This document shows positions 51,953 through 60,999 of a DNA stretch of 64,000 bases, piece after piece. The position numbers and the translations under genes were made by a program. The number at the start of each line of letters is the position of its first letter. The first letter of the stretch is position 1. The notes beneath the pieces are model-generated. The model was not told where the DNA came from and did no database searches. It saw nothing but the letters and a program-made list of their open reading frames with translations. The DNA comes from an uncultured bacterium (GTDB lineage Bacteria; Cyanobacteriota; Vampirovibrionia; Gastranaerophilales; Gastranaerophilaceae), in assembly GCA_900319365.1 (NCBI GenBank), contig ONOE01000003.1:135444-199443 (forward strand). Reading direction: 5' to 3'.

Positions 51953-52705
51953 TTATACCTCAACCTGTTGTGCTATTTCATCGGGAATATCACAATTTGT
52001 ATAAACATTTTGAACATCATCAAGCTCTTCCAAACGTTCAACCAATCTCATAACTGATTGCGCAGTTTTAACATCGGTAATTTCAATGGTGTTTGTGGGG
52101 ATTCTTGTAAGTTCTGCATTTGAACTCTTAAATCCTGCTTTTTCCAACCCTTCAACTACGCTTTGGAAATTCTCGACAGATGTAATTACTCTGTAAGTGT
52201 CCTCGTCTTCTTCAACATCTTCTGCATCAAGGTTTATGGCTGCTTCAAAGAGTTTTTCAAAATCAACGTCATCTCTTTCAAAAGTAACAACGCCTTTTTT
52301 CTCAAACATATAACCTACGCAGTTTGTTTCACCGAGGTTCCCGCCGAATTTTGAAAATATACTTCTGACATCTCCTGCCGTTCTGTTGCGATTATCGGTC
52401 ATAGCTTCTACTACAACGGCAACTCCGCCTGATGCGTATCCTTCGTAAGTGATTTCTTCATAATTGTCGCCTGCGCCTGCGCCTGCACCTTTTTCAATGG
52501 CTCTTTTAATATTATCGTTCGGCAGACCTGAGGCTTTAGCCTTTTCTATGGCGGTTCTTAATCTGAAGTTCCCCGCAGGATCAGGACCGCCCAATCTTGC
52601 CGCTACAATGATTTCTCTTGAATACTTTTGGAAAACAACGGCTTTTTGACTGTCTGTTTTAGCTTTTTTGTTTTTAATGTTTGCCCATTTTGAGTGTCCT
52701 GACAT
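51953..52705 (-). CDS. YebC/TACO1-family protein
   Basis: The 250 residues begin MSGHSKWANIKNKKAKTD as in the YebC/PmpR family, proteins that bind ribosomes or DNA and help translation of Pro-rich stretches or regulate transcription. GLPNDNIKRAIEKG and YEGYASGGVA are typical. ATG 52705 has AAGGGGA upstream; an earlier ATG (52753) would add 16 unconserved residues. It heads the operon with the GGDEF, tsaE and tsaB genes. Confidence 0.95.
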   Translation of the reverse strand: MSGHSKWANIKNKKAKTDSQKAVVFQKYSREIIVAARLGGPDPAGNFRLRTAIEKAKASGLPNDNIKRAIEKGAGAGAGDNYEEITYEGYASGGVAVVVEAMTDNRNRTAGDVRSIFSKFGGNLGETNCVGYMFEKKGVVTFERDDVDFEKLFEAAINLDAEDVEEDEDTYRVITSVENFQSVVEGLEKAGFKSSNAELTRIPTNTIEITDVKTAQSVMRLVERLEELDDVQNVYTNCDIPDEIAQQVEV

Positions 52706-52829
52706 AATTATATTCCCCTTGTTTAAATTGTTACTGCTACTTGATAATAACAAAAATACATTTGTTTTTCAAGGATATAATTACCATGGAAAATATGCAG
52801 ATTGTCCTTGTTGTGCCGGCAATAATTTA

Positions 52830-53189
52830 TTAGTGCTTTTCAATCATTGAAAGGATTTTGGCTCTTAATTCAAGTTCTTTTTTAGAATACGCTTTATTCC
52901 ATTCGTTAACCCATTTTTTGAAAACGCTTATATCTTTTTTATCCGTTGAAATTTCGCATGTATTTGCGGGGTTTTCGGGGATTCCCTGTTTTTTTGAAGA
53001 TATAATTCCGTAAAATTTGTCTGTCGAATTGTTATAGTCTAAAATTACGTCCACATTTCTTTTGCGGTCAAGTTTGTTTTTCAAAATAATATCTTTGATT
53101 TGGTTAAAACTTTTATTTGCATTAAGTGAGTCGCTTACGATTAAGCCTTGAAAAGACGGTGATTGGTAATTGTTGATTTTTGAAATCAT
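52830..53189 (-). CDS. Small F-x-G-tagged orphan
   Basis: The 119-residue protein starts MISKINNYQSPSFQGLIV, with the tag SFQG at 12-15. The rest is a small alpha/beta protein, basic at the end, with no recognised family. It lies 13 bases after the mazG stop on the same strand. AGGAGC precedes the ATG. It is the smallest representative of the tagged group in this window. Confidence 0.65.
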   Translation of the reverse strand: MISKINNYQSPSFQGLIVSDSLNANKSFNQIKDIILKNKLDRKRNVDVILDYNNSTDKFYGIISSKKQGIPENPANTCEISTDKKDISVFKKWVNEWNKAYSKKELELRAKILSMIEKH

Positions 53190-53202
53190 TTAGGGCTCCT
53201 TT

Positions 53203-53979
53203 TTATTCCGGTTTTTGTAATGCTTTTTTAGCCTGTTCCCAAAGAGCATCATACTCGTCAAATGAATATTGCGTTAACGGTTTTGTGGCTAATTCTTCCA
53301 TTTTTCGAAATCTTTTTTCGAATTTTTTATTCGCTTTTAATAATGCCTGTTCTGCATCAATTTTGTTCCAGCGGGCAAGATTTACGACTGCAAATAAGAT
53401 GTCGCCGAGTTCTTCTTCCTTGTGAGTTTTATCCTGTTCTTTTTCGGCTTCTTTAAATTCGTTGATTTCAGAATACAGACAATTGTATAAAGAGTCTTCA
53501 TTCGGCCATTCAAATCCGACTTTGACGGCTTTTTTTGAAATTTTTTGCGCCGCAATGAGTGCCGCCTGACTTCTTGACAATCCGTCCATAACGGAAGTTC
53601 TTTCGGGCTTTTCTTCTGCTTTTAATTTATCCCAATTCTTTTTCACATCTTCGGCATTATTTACATGCGTATGCCCGAAAACATGCGGATGGCGGTGAAT
53701 TAATTTATCTTTTAACTCTTTTGCAACATCTTCAATATCAAATGCGCCTTCTTCTGATGCAATTTGCGAATGCAACAAAACCTGAAGCAAAACGTCGCCC
53801 AATTCTTCTTGCAGGTGGGGCATATCGTTATCATCAATCGCATCAACCGCTTCGTAAGCTTCTTCAAGCATGTTAGGTCTTAGGGATTGATGAGTCTGTT
53901 CTCTGTCCCACGGACAGCCGTCAGGCGCTCTGAGTTTTGCTATTACTTCCACCAATTCTTTAAAATTCTTATCATCCAT
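53203..53979 (-). CDS. mazG: Nucleoside triphosphate pyrophosphohydrolase MazG
   Basis: MazG removes non-canonical or excess nucleoside triphosphates. The 258 residues carry two MazG-type helices: CPWDREQTHQSL and NMLEEAYEAVDAID with E-E-x-x-E, then EELGDVLLQVL; and in the second half NEFKEAEKEQ with EEELGDILFAVVNLAR. The ending matches the family. It is upstream of the small tagged orphan on the same strand. Confidence 0.94.
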   Translation of the reverse strand: MDDKNFKELVEVIAKLRAPDGCPWDREQTHQSLRPNMLEEAYEAVDAIDDNDMPHLQEELGDVLLQVLLHSQIASEEGAFDIEDVAKELKDKLIHRHPHVFGHTHVNNAEDVKKNWDKLKAEEKPERTSVMDGLSRSQAALIAAQKISKKAVKVGFEWPNEDSLYNCLYSEINEFKEAEKEQDKTHKEEELGDILFAVVNLARWNKIDAEQALLKANKKFEKRFRKMEELATKPLTQYSFDEYDALWEQAKKALQKPE

Positions 53980-54082
53980 ACTCTTATTCTAGCACAAATC
54001 CTACAAAAGGTTGATTTATTCTTTCTGCGCTATGTTAGACTCAAATTGTGGATATATAGTCGAAAGAAATGAGGTATAAAAT

Positions 54083-54613
54083 ATGTCAACAATTGAAAGA
54101 GTAAGCCAGTTAAGCCACAGAATTTTTAATACAACGGCTAACGAAAAGAATGTACGCAGAAGTTCTAATCCTTTTGCCGCATCTAATTTTCAGAAAAATA
54201 TCTTAACCGAAGATGTTTTTGAATCTTCAAACAAATCAAAAGATGTAAATTTCGCAGGCGGAATTTCTCAAAGTTCAAAAAGAATTTATTCAACATTTGT
54301 CGGTTCTATAAATGATTTCGGTAAGAATATTGCCGAATCGGTTAAAGAATTCGGAATGAAAATTAAAAACGGTATTACTTCTGCATGGAATAAAGTTGTA
54401 GAAATCGGAAATATCGAAATTCATCCCATGGAAGGCTTGAAAAACGGTTATCACGCCGTAAAAGATACATTACAGGCTGATATCGGTTCATTATTAAACC
54501 CGAGAGAAAAACTTATTACAAAAATGTCTGCAATGGATCCGCAAACAGAGGTTAAACCTATGTTAAACGATGCAATCAAGGCATTATCAGAAGAATTATC
54601 ACAGGCAGCATAA
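54083..54613 (+). CDS. F-x-G-tagged orphan with predicted helical core
   Basis: The 176-residue protein has an Asn/Ser-rich N-terminus, the tag VNFAGG at 54-59, then a helical part (SAWNKVVEI) and an acidic end. It is not recognised. GAGGTATAAAAT precedes the ATG. It is followed by an alpha-helical partner (54627) after 13 bases, so the two form an operon divergent from mazG. Confidence 0.7.
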   Translation: MSTIERVSQLSHRIFNTTANEKNVRRSSNPFAASNFQKNILTEDVFESSNKSKDVNFAGGISQSSKRIYSTFVGSINDFGKNIAESVKEFGMKIKNGITSAWNKVVEIGNIEIHPMEGLKNGYHAVKDTLQADIGSLLNPREKLITKMSAMDPQTEVKPMLNDAIKALSEELSQAA

Positions 54614-54626
54614 GGGGAATTTTTTC

Positions 54627-55016
54627 ATGAATACAACTATAAACAAAAAATCAACTAAAAATTTTAACAGAGTAAGCGATATTATCGATTCGTTGATAAT
54701 CAATCCTAATCCTGAAGCGGTAAACGTTTTGGAAGAAATCGGTACAAATTCATCAATCGATGAAGTCAGAGAAATGACAGCCGTTGCTCTTGTTAAAAGA
54801 AATGAACAACATTCTCTTGATATTGTAATTTCAAGAAACGGCAAGGGTATAAATGATATGTCAACCGCCGTTGCTATGAGTACAATCAATGCTTTATTGT
54901 CATTAGAGGACAAACAGGAAGCAATGAAAGTTCTTGAAAATACTATTTCCGGGGACTTTGAAGATACTGTTAAAGAAAATGCCCGCTCGGTAAAAGCTCT
55001 GATGGCATTAAGTTAA
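54627..55016 (+). CDS. HEAT-like alpha-repeat protein
   Basis: The start is ATG 54627 with AAGGGGA upstream; an earlier in-frame ATG at 54570 lies in the preceding gene. The 129 residues are helical, with Ala-rich helices (VREMTAVALVKR, AVAMSTINALLSLEDKQEA, NARSVKALMAL) of HEAT-like character. No family is claimed. It follows 54083 by 13 bases and ends at a strong terminator (55055). Confidence 0.7.
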   Translation: MNTTINKKSTKNFNRVSDIIDSLIINPNPEAVNVLEEIGTNSSIDEVREMTAVALVKRNEQHSLDIVISRNGKGINDMSTAVAMSTINALLSLEDKQEAMKVLENTISGDFEDTVKENARSVKALMALS

Positions 55017-55054
55017 TCAAATGAATTGTTGATATATATTTTATAATTTTTAGG

Positions 55055-55082
55055 CAGGTCAAACCAATGACCTGTTTTTTTT
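55055..55082 (+). terminator. Terminator after the 54083-54627 operon
   Basis: CAGGTCA (55055-55061) pairs with TGACCTG (55068-55074), then eight Ts. Confidence 0.9.
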
Positions 55083-55084
55083 AT

Positions 55085-56191
55085 TTATAAAACTTTGCCC
55101 GAATCGATTTTGTATATTTGTACGTCTTTCAAAAAATCATCTTCAAACAATACCGTATCAACGGAAGTTATGATGGTTTGAGTATCTTGGGATATTGACT
55201 TGAGCAAGTAATTCTGCCTGATGTCGTCAAGCTCTGCAAGAACATCATCAAGCAAAAGTATGGGCTCATCGCCCGTTTTTTGAGTAATCATATCAAGCTC
55301 GGACAATTTCAGGGCAAGCACAATTGTTCTTTGCTGCCCTTGTGAAGCGAATTTCGTAGAATCAAGTCCGTTTATAAAAAAGCTTATATCATCTCTGTGA
55401 GGTCCGACACAGGATTGGCATCTTCTGTATTCCTCCTGTTTGCGCTCGTTTAACGATTGCAAAAACAAGTCCTTGATTTCCGTTATATCAGACGATGAAT
55501 TTTCAAGGAACGAGCAGTTGTAATTAAGCGTTAAATCTTCTGTTTCGCTGATTGTCCTATGTTTTATTTTTGCAAGTTTTTCAATTTCTTTTAAATATTT
55601 TTGCCTTACATAAATTATGTTGCTTCCCGCAACGGATAATTGCTCATTGTAAACATCAAGCAGGTTTTCATTTGTCATTCCCGTTTTGGCGCATTCTTTG
55701 AAGTAATTGTTCTTTTGGACTCTTATTTTTTCATATTTCGAAAGTCTGCTGTCATAAGCGGGATAAATTTGAGAAATCGCACCATCAAGCCAGTTTCTTC
55801 GGTCTTGCGGAGTGCCTCTTAATAAAAGCAAGTCATTTGTTGAAAATAAAACCGTTTTTACGGTGTTTTTAAAATCTTTGATTGTCGATTTTACGCCGTT
55901 TAACTTTGTCTGGCGCTTTTTATCTCTTGACAGAGAAAAGAATAAATTAATATTTGTTCCGTTTTTTTCTAACTTTGCATCAATACTCATTGAATCCGAA
56001 TTGAAATTTATAAGCTCCGTATTGGTTGAAACTCTGGGGCTTTTAAGTGTTGATAAAAAATAAATACTTTCAAGAATATTTGTTTTGCCCTGTGCGTTTT
56101 TACCTATAATAAGGGTTTTATTTTTCTTAAAATCCAACAGGGTATCTGTGCAATTTCGATATTCTTCAAGCTTCAATTCGGTAAGTTTCAT
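55085..56191 (-). CDS. recF: DNA replication and repair protein RecF
   Basis: RecF helps load RecA at gaps. The product from ATG 56191 is 368 residues: MKLTELKLEEYRN (conserved start), Walker A GKNAQGKTNILESI, the signature SQGQQRTIVLALKL and Walker B ILLLDDVLAELD. A longer frame to 56248 would add 19 unconserved residues and is rejected. A TATAAT box (56203-56198 on the minus strand) sits exactly six bases before this ATG and no ribosome site is present, so the mRNA is probably leaderless. No dnaA or dnaN lies nearby. Confidence 0.93.
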   Translation of the reverse strand: MKLTELKLEEYRNCTDTLLDFKKNKTLIIGKNAQGKTNILESIYFLSTLKSPRVSTNTELINFNSDSMSIDAKLEKNGTNINLFFSLSRDKKRQTKLNGVKSTIKDFKNTVKTVLFSTNDLLLLRGTPQDRRNWLDGAISQIYPAYDSRLSKYEKIRVQKNNYFKECAKTGMTNENLLDVYNEQLSVAGSNIIYVRQKYLKEIEKLAKIKHRTISETEDLTLNYNCSFLENSSSDITEIKDLFLQSLNERKQEEYRRCQSCVGPHRDDISFFINGLDSTKFASQGQQRTIVLALKLSELDMITQKTGDEPILLLDDVLAELDDIRQNYLLKSISQDTQTIITSVDTVLFEDDFLKDVQIYKIDSGKVL

Positions 56192-56197
56192 AAAATT

Positions 56198-56203
56198 ATT
56201 ATA
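56198..56203 (-). promoter_or_regulatory. recF -10 box, predicted leaderless
   Basis: TATAAT on the minus strand, six bases before ATG 56191. A weak TTGCTA lies 18 bases upstream as -35. Confidence 0.55.
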
Positions 56204-56231
56204 CTTTAAATATATGATTTTTAGCAAATAA

Positions 56232-56261
56232 TGGACATTAACACTCAAAATCGTGTATAAT
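56232..56261 (+). promoter_or_regulatory. Promoter of the pilT operon
   Basis: TGGACA (56232-56237), 18 bases, TATAAT (56256-56261). It faces away from recF, which shares this short intergenic region. Confidence 0.75.
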
Positions 56262-56296
56262 TATTACAGGTTACATTTAACATAAGGAAATCGGTT

Positions 56297-56548
56297 ATGC
56301 TGCCTGTTATAACAGAAGAAGTTGCGCAAAGCGTATTTGACGAAATATTTACTGATATGCCCGCATGGCGCAAAAAGATGATTCATTATATAAAGGATGA
56401 AAATCCCGAAATAAATACTGCCATAATTGAGGCTGCAAGTAAAACCGATTTAGACCCGAAAGCTATTGCGCTGGGTGCTTATATGTCTTATATAATGGTC
56501 GAAATGGCTGATAAAGAAAATGATTTGTTAATGAATTATACCGAGTAA
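56297..56548 (+). CDS. Small conserved-looking protein in the pilT operon
   Basis: The 83-residue acidic protein is mainly helical (EVAQSVFDEIFTDMPAWRKKM, ALGAYMSYIMVEMADKEN). No family is recognised. AAGGAAATCGG precedes the ATG; the stop is 16 bases before pilT. It may be a regulatory or structural partner of PilT. Confidence 0.7.
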   Translation: MLPVITEEVAQSVFDEIFTDMPAWRKKMIHYIKDENPEINTAIIEAASKTDLDPKAIALGAYMSYIMVEMADKENDLLMNYTE

Positions 56549-56564
56549 AAAAGGAAGTAGTGTT

Positions 56565-57632
56565 GTGGTTATAGAAGATTTATTAAAAGAACTGGTCGAA
56601 AGCCGCGGTTCCGATTTACATATTTCAAGCGGTTTACCGCCCGTTAAACGTGTAGACGGTAATTTGCTCAGAATGGATTATCCGCCATTAAAGGCAGAAG
56701 AAGTTGAAAGATTGTTATTCCCGATGTTATCAAACGATCAAAGACGTCGTTTGGAGCAGGATTGGGAACTTGACTTTTCATACGGTATCAACGGACTCGG
56801 CAGATTCCGTGTAAACTTCTACAAAGATAAAGGCGCTTATGCGGCCGCATTCAGGGCTATCACTTCAGAAGCTCCCACTCTTGAAAATATGGGTATGCCG
56901 CCCATTGTTACTCAGATTGCCGAAAGACCCAGAGGTTTGGTTCTTGTTACGGGGCCTACGGGTTCAGGTAAATCTACAACCTTAGCTGCAATGATTGATT
57001 ATATCAACAGAACTCGTGCAGAACATATTCTGACAATCGAGGACCCTATCGAATTTGTTCACACATCGAAATTAAGTGTTATTCACCAAAGGGAACTCGG
57101 TATGGATACAAGGTCATTTGCAAATGCTTTGAAATCCGCCTTACGTGAAGACCCCGATATCATACTTGTAGGTGAAATGCGTGATTATGAAACGATTGCA
57201 TTAGCGCTGACGGCTGCTGAAACAGGGCACCTTGTATTCGGAACCTTGCACACATCTTCAGCATCTCAAACTATCGACCGTATCATAGACGTTTTCCCCG
57301 AGGGTCAGCAGCAGCAAATCAGGGTTCAGCTTGCAAACTCTTTAATTGCGGTATTTGCACAAACCCTTTTGCCCAAATTACTTCCCGACGGATCTTCTAA
57401 AGGTCGTGTTATGGCGCAGGAAATAATGATTGTTACCCCTGCTGTTTCAAACCTTATCAGAGAGGCAAAAGCTGCACAGATTTATTCAACCATTCAGACA
57501 AGTTCCGAATACGGTATGCAAACGCTTGAATCCGCTCTTGCAAAACTCGTTAACGAAAAACTTGTATCAATGGATGAGGCAATGGCTAAAACTTCTAAAC
57601 CCGCCGAATTGCAAAGACTTATCAGAAGATAA
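56565..57632 (+). CDS. pilT: Type IV pilus retraction ATPase PilT
   Basis: PilT depolymerises type IV pili and drives twitching. The 355 residues contain GSDLHISSGLPPVKRVDG, Walker A GPTGSGKST, the Asp box (TIEDPIEFVH), Walker B (DPDIILVGEMRD), the His box (TGHLVFGTLHT) and the AIRNLIRE-like segment (SNLIREAKAAQ). The start is GTG 56565 with AAGGAAG upstream. Pilin and PilB genes are not in the window. The operon is 56297-pilT-57660. Confidence 0.95.
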   Translation: MVIEDLLKELVESRGSDLHISSGLPPVKRVDGNLLRMDYPPLKAEEVERLLFPMLSNDQRRRLEQDWELDFSYGINGLGRFRVNFYKDKGAYAAAFRAITSEAPTLENMGMPPIVTQIAERPRGLVLVTGPTGSGKSTTLAAMIDYINRTRAEHILTIEDPIEFVHTSKLSVIHQRELGMDTRSFANALKSALREDPDIILVGEMRDYETIALALTAAETGHLVFGTLHTSSASQTIDRIIDVFPEGQQQQIRVQLANSLIAVFAQTLLPKLLPDGSSKGRVMAQEIMIVTPAVSNLIREAKAAQIYSTIQTSSEYGMQTLESALAKLVNEKLVSMDEAMAKTSKPAELQRLIRR

Positions 57633-57659
57633 AAACACCTCAGAAAGGAGTCCTTTAAT

Positions 57660-58421
57660 ATGGCTTCAATTATAGATGCTTTTAATGATGCATTTTCTGA
57701 AGAATATTCATTAGTAAAAATTTTGGTATATTCTTTGCCTGTTTTTGCGAGCGCATATTTTTACGTAAACGGTAATAATTCTGCCGCATTTATTCTCGGT
57801 ATTCCCGCCTTGTTGATAGCTTTCGGGCTGCTGGCATGCGGGATAAATAATATTCTGTCGAACAAAAAAGAAATATTAACCGCTAATCCGTTCTTTCTGA
57901 TTGTAACAATTATAAAATCTGTAATTGCATTATCCCCGATGGTGTTGATTCTTGGCGTAATCGGATATTTTATCGTTACGAGGGTTAGTATTCCGCCGGT
58001 TTATGCGCATGCGCAGGAAATCTTTCAGGGCTGTATGTGGGTTTTGTTGGGCTCAATCGTTTTTACATCGTTTCTGTCTTTTGCAAGAAAATTAAAAATT
58101 ATTGATGCTTATAATTTAAAAATCATATCGGAATCTTCTATTGATATTCTGGTATGTTTGTTGTTTTTAATCCCGCAGATTTCAATAGCAGATACGCTTT
58201 TAGTCGGATTTGTATGGTATATTTTCTTCTTTTTCAAAATCCCCGCTACAAATCTTATATTCGTTTTTTACTGCTCAATGATTGCAGTATTAAATATTTC
58301 CGTCGTCGCAGATTACCTTGCGCAGGTATCTTATGAATACATTAAAGGTAAAGACGATGAATATGATGAGTTTTATAAAATCAAAGGCGCAAATAATTTG
58401 TTTAACCCTAAAAAGAAATAA
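57660..58421 (+). CDS. Polytopic membrane protein in the pilT operon
   Basis: The 253-residue protein has about six membrane segments (near 18-36, 41-62, 75-105, 124-142, 162-182, 190-222) and a charged C-terminal tail ending NPKKK. AAAGGAG precedes the ATG, 27 bases after pilT. No family is recognised. It converges with uvrB with three bases between the stops. Confidence 0.7.
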   Translation: MASIIDAFNDAFSEEYSLVKILVYSLPVFASAYFYVNGNNSAAFILGIPALLIAFGLLACGINNILSNKKEILTANPFFLIVTIIKSVIALSPMVLILGVIGYFIVTRVSIPPVYAHAQEIFQGCMWVLLGSIVFTSFLSFARKLKIIDAYNLKIISESSIDILVCLLFLIPQISIADTLLVGFVWYIFFFFKIPATNLIFVFYCSMIAVLNISVVADYLAQVSYEYIKGKDDEYDEFYKIKGANNLFNPKKK

Positions 58422-58424
58422 GGT

Positions 58425-60410
58425 TTATTTTATTTCTCTTAATTTTTTAAGCTGATCTCTTATTTGGGCAGCACGTTCAAAATCAAGAATTTTAGCAGCT
58501 TTGTGCATGTCTTTTTCAAGTTTGGAAATAAGTTTTGGCAGGTCTTTTTTCTCAACGCCCATATCAACCATTTCTTCTGCCACAACATCTTCTACGCTTC
58601 TATAGCTTGCAATAAGCGATAATAAATTGTTTTCGATAGGCTTTTTAATGGTTTGCGGAACAATTCCGTATTTTTTATTATATTCGATTTGAATTTTTCT
58701 TCTGCGCTCTGTTTCACGAATTGCATTTGCCATGGAATCGGTAATTTTATCCGCATACATAATTACTTCTCCGCAAGCGTTTCTTGCGGCACGTCCTATG
58801 GTCTGAATTAAACTTGTTTCAGATCTTAAAAATCCTTCTTTATCCGCATCCATAATCGCAACAAGTGAAACTTCGGGGATATCAAGCCCTTCTCTCAGCA
58901 GGTTTACGCCTATCAAAACATCAAATTCCCCTAAACGCAAATCTCTTAAAATCTCAACTCTTTCGATAGACTTGATTTCGGAATGCAAATATCTTACTTT
59001 CATGCCCTCTTGCAGGAAGAAATCAGTTAAATCTTCCGCCATACGTTTGGTCAGGGTTGTTATCAAAATTCGTTCATTTTTATCAACACGTTTTTTGATT
59101 TCTTCTTTCAAATCAGGGATTTGAGAATCAATCGGTCTGACTGAAATTTTCGGATCAAGCAATCCCGTGGGTCTGATAATTTGTTCAACGATTTGGGAAG
59201 ATGTTTTTCGCTCAAAATCCCCCGGAGTTGCTGAAATATATATTTTTTGCCCGACTTTTTTGAAAAATTCTTCATTGGTTAACGGACGGTTGTCTTTTGC
59301 GCATGGCAATCTGAACCCGTAATCAACAAGCACCTGTTTTCTTGCGGCATCACCGTGGCTCATTCCTTTTATTTGCGGCAGGGTTTCGTGAGATTCATCT
59401 ATAATTGTCATGAAATTATCGGGGAAGTAATCAAGTAAGGTTGCGGGCGGAGTGCCGGGGGCACGGCGTTCAAGGATTCGTGAATAATTTTCAATGCCCG
59501 AACAATAGCCCATCTCTTTTATCATTTCCATGTCGTATTTTACTCTTTGTTCAAGTCTTTGAGCTTCGACAAGCTTATTTTCATTGTTAAGCTCGACTAA
59601 TCTGTCGGAAAGTTCCTGCCTGATTAGCCTTAGAGTTTCTTCTTGGTCTTCATCGTCCGTAATATAGTGCACCGCAGGATAAATAACGGTTTCCTGCATT
59701 GTATCAACAATTTCGCCCGAAACGGGATCTATTTTGATAATTTTTTCAATTTCATCTCCGAAGAAATAAATCCTTGTAACAAGTTTTTCGTAAGGCGGCA
59801 TGATTTCGACAATATCGCCTCTTACCCTGAAAGTCGAGTATTTTAGCTCCAAATCGTTTCTTTCATACCTTATTTCAACAAGATATTTTAAAAGAGCATC
59901 TCTATCGATTTCATCTCCGACGTGCAAAATAATCGTGCCTTTAAAATAATTTTCGGGAACTCCCAAACCGTATATGCAGCTGACAGATGAAACTACAATA
60001 ACATCATCTCTTTCATAAAGACTTCTGGTCGTGTTATGGCGCAGTCTGTCGATTTCTTCGTTTATGCTTGAAGATTTTTCAATATATGTATCGGTTCTGG
60101 GAATATAAGCTTCAGGCTGATAATAGTCATAATAACTTATGAAATATTCGACGGCGTTTTCGGGGAACAGTTCTTTAAATTCATTATAAAGCTGTGCCGC
60201 AAGTGTTTTGTTGTGGGCAATGATTAGTGTTGGGCGCTGAATTTTTTCTATAACATTTGCGATTGTGAAAGTTTTCCCCGAACCCGTAATCCCGAGCAGA
60301 GTTTGAGAATCGTCCCCGTTATAGACCCCTTTGACAAGCTTTTCTATTGCTTGAGGCTGGTCGCCTGACGGTTTGTATTTTGAATGAATTTTGAATAAAT
60401 GATGTTCCAT
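58425..60410 (-). CDS. uvrB: Excinuclease ABC subunit B
   Basis: UvrB verifies DNA damage in nucleotide excision repair. The 661 residues contain the SF2 helicase motifs: Walker [11 protein letters not shown], the beta-hairpin [35 protein letters not shown] and the UvrC-binding UVR domain at the C-terminus ([20 protein letters not shown]). ATG 60410 lacks a ribosome site; TAAAAT on the minus strand sits exactly six bases upstream. Confidence 0.97.
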   Translation of the reverse strand: MEHHLFKIHSKYKPSGDQPQAIEKLVKGVYNGDDSQTLLGITGSGKTFTIANVIEKIQRPTLIIAHNKTLAAQLYNEFKELFPENAVEYFISYYDYYQPEAYIPRTDTYIEKSSSINEEIDRLRHNTTRSLYERDDVIVVSSVSCIYGLGVPENYFKGTIILHVGDEIDRDALLKYLVEIRYERNDLELKYSTFRVRGDIVEIMPPYEKLVTRIYFFGDEIEKIIKIDPVSGEIVDTMQETVIYPAVHYITDDEDQEETLRLIRQELSDRLVELNNENKLVEAQRLEQRVKYDMEMIKEMGYCSGIENYSRILERRAPGTPPATLLDYFPDNFMTIIDESHETLPQIKGMSHGDAARKQVLVDYGFRLPCAKDNRPLTNEEFFKKVGQKIYISATPGDFERKTSSQIVEQIIRPTGLLDPKISVRPIDSQIPDLKEEIKKRVDKNERILITTLTKRMAEDLTDFFLQEGMKVRYLHSEIKSIERVEILRDLRLGEFDVLIGVNLLREGLDIPEVSLVAIMDADKEGFLRSETSLIQTIGRAARNACGEVIMYADKITDSMANAIRETERRRKIQIEYNKKYGIVPQTIKKPIENNLLSLIASYRSVEDVVAEEMVDMGVEKKDLPKLISKLEKDMHKAAKILDFERAAQIRDQLKKLREIK

Positions 60411-60476
60411 ACCGTAATTTTATAATAAAAAACAAAAACATTGTATAATATAATTTTTTTATAAAATAACCAAAAC

Positions 60477-60509
60477 TAATCCCGCATTTAAGCACTAAAT
60501 GCGGGATTA
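60477..60509 (-). terminator. hup terminator
   Basis: Fourteen-base arms (60477-60490 and 60496-60509, TAATCCCGCATTTA) with loop AGCAC; on the minus strand it is followed by GTTTTGGTTATTTT. Confidence 0.8.
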
Positions 60510-60537
60510 ATCTTTAATATTCTGTTTTTAACAAAAA

Positions 60538-60810
60538 CTATTTTACAAGTTCTTTGAATTTTTTACCTGCAGAGAAAGCGGGAACTTTCTTAGCAGCGAT
60601 TTTCAAAGTAGCGCCTGTTTGAGGGTTTCTGCCTGTTCTTGCAGCTCTCTTACGAGATTCGAAAGTACCGAAACCAACTAAAGTTACTTTGCCGCCTTTT
60701 TTAACGGTTTTTTCAATTGTATCTAAAGTTGCAGCTAAAATGCTTGAAATAGCTTTTTGAGAAACTTTTGATTTCTTTGAAATTTCTTTTACTAATTCTT
60801 CTTTGTTCAT
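60538..60810 (-). CDS. hup: DNA-binding protein HU
   Basis: HU is the 90-residue architectural DNA-binding protein. MNKEELVKEISKKSKVSQKAI starts the helical dimerisation part (quoted to 20: MNKEELVKEISKKSKVSQKA). The DNA-binding arm is GFGTFESRKRAARTGRNPQ, with the Pro of the bending tip (RNPQTG). AGGAGG precedes the ATG. It has a near-perfect promoter and a terminator, as expected for an abundant protein. Confidence 0.97.
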   Translation of the reverse strand: MNKEELVKEISKKSKVSQKAISSILAATLDTIEKTVKKGGKVTLVGFGTFESRKRAARTGRNPQTGATLKIAAKKVPAFSAGKKFKELVK

Positions 60811-60880
60811 TATGAACCTCCTTCATCCTAATACCACGGCTAACCATTTTCCGCAGTCATGTTTTGTAATCGACAGGGCT

Positions 60881-60908
60881 ATTATAGCACTTTAGCCTTG
60901 ATTGTCAA
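60881..60908 (-). promoter_or_regulatory. hup promoter
   Basis: On the minus strand: TTGACA (60908-60903), 16 bases, TGC plus TATAAT (60886-60881). A leader of about 65 bases follows. Confidence 0.85.
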
Positions 60909-60999
60909 GTACATACACGGCAAAATGTTTATCCGTACGGACTTTTGACATAATCGGTTCTTAAAAATAGCGGCTGTTACCATGTTTTGGGCATGCCTG

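Noticed and set aside
52785..52832. 15-codon plus-strand mini-gene with AAGGATA upstream
   Set aside because: It is very short, has no terminator or conserved pattern, and lies between the starts and ends of minus-strand genes.
58400..60440. LexA operator at uvrB
   Set aside because: No GAAC-N4-GTTC or cyanobacterial LexA-type palindrome is present near the start.
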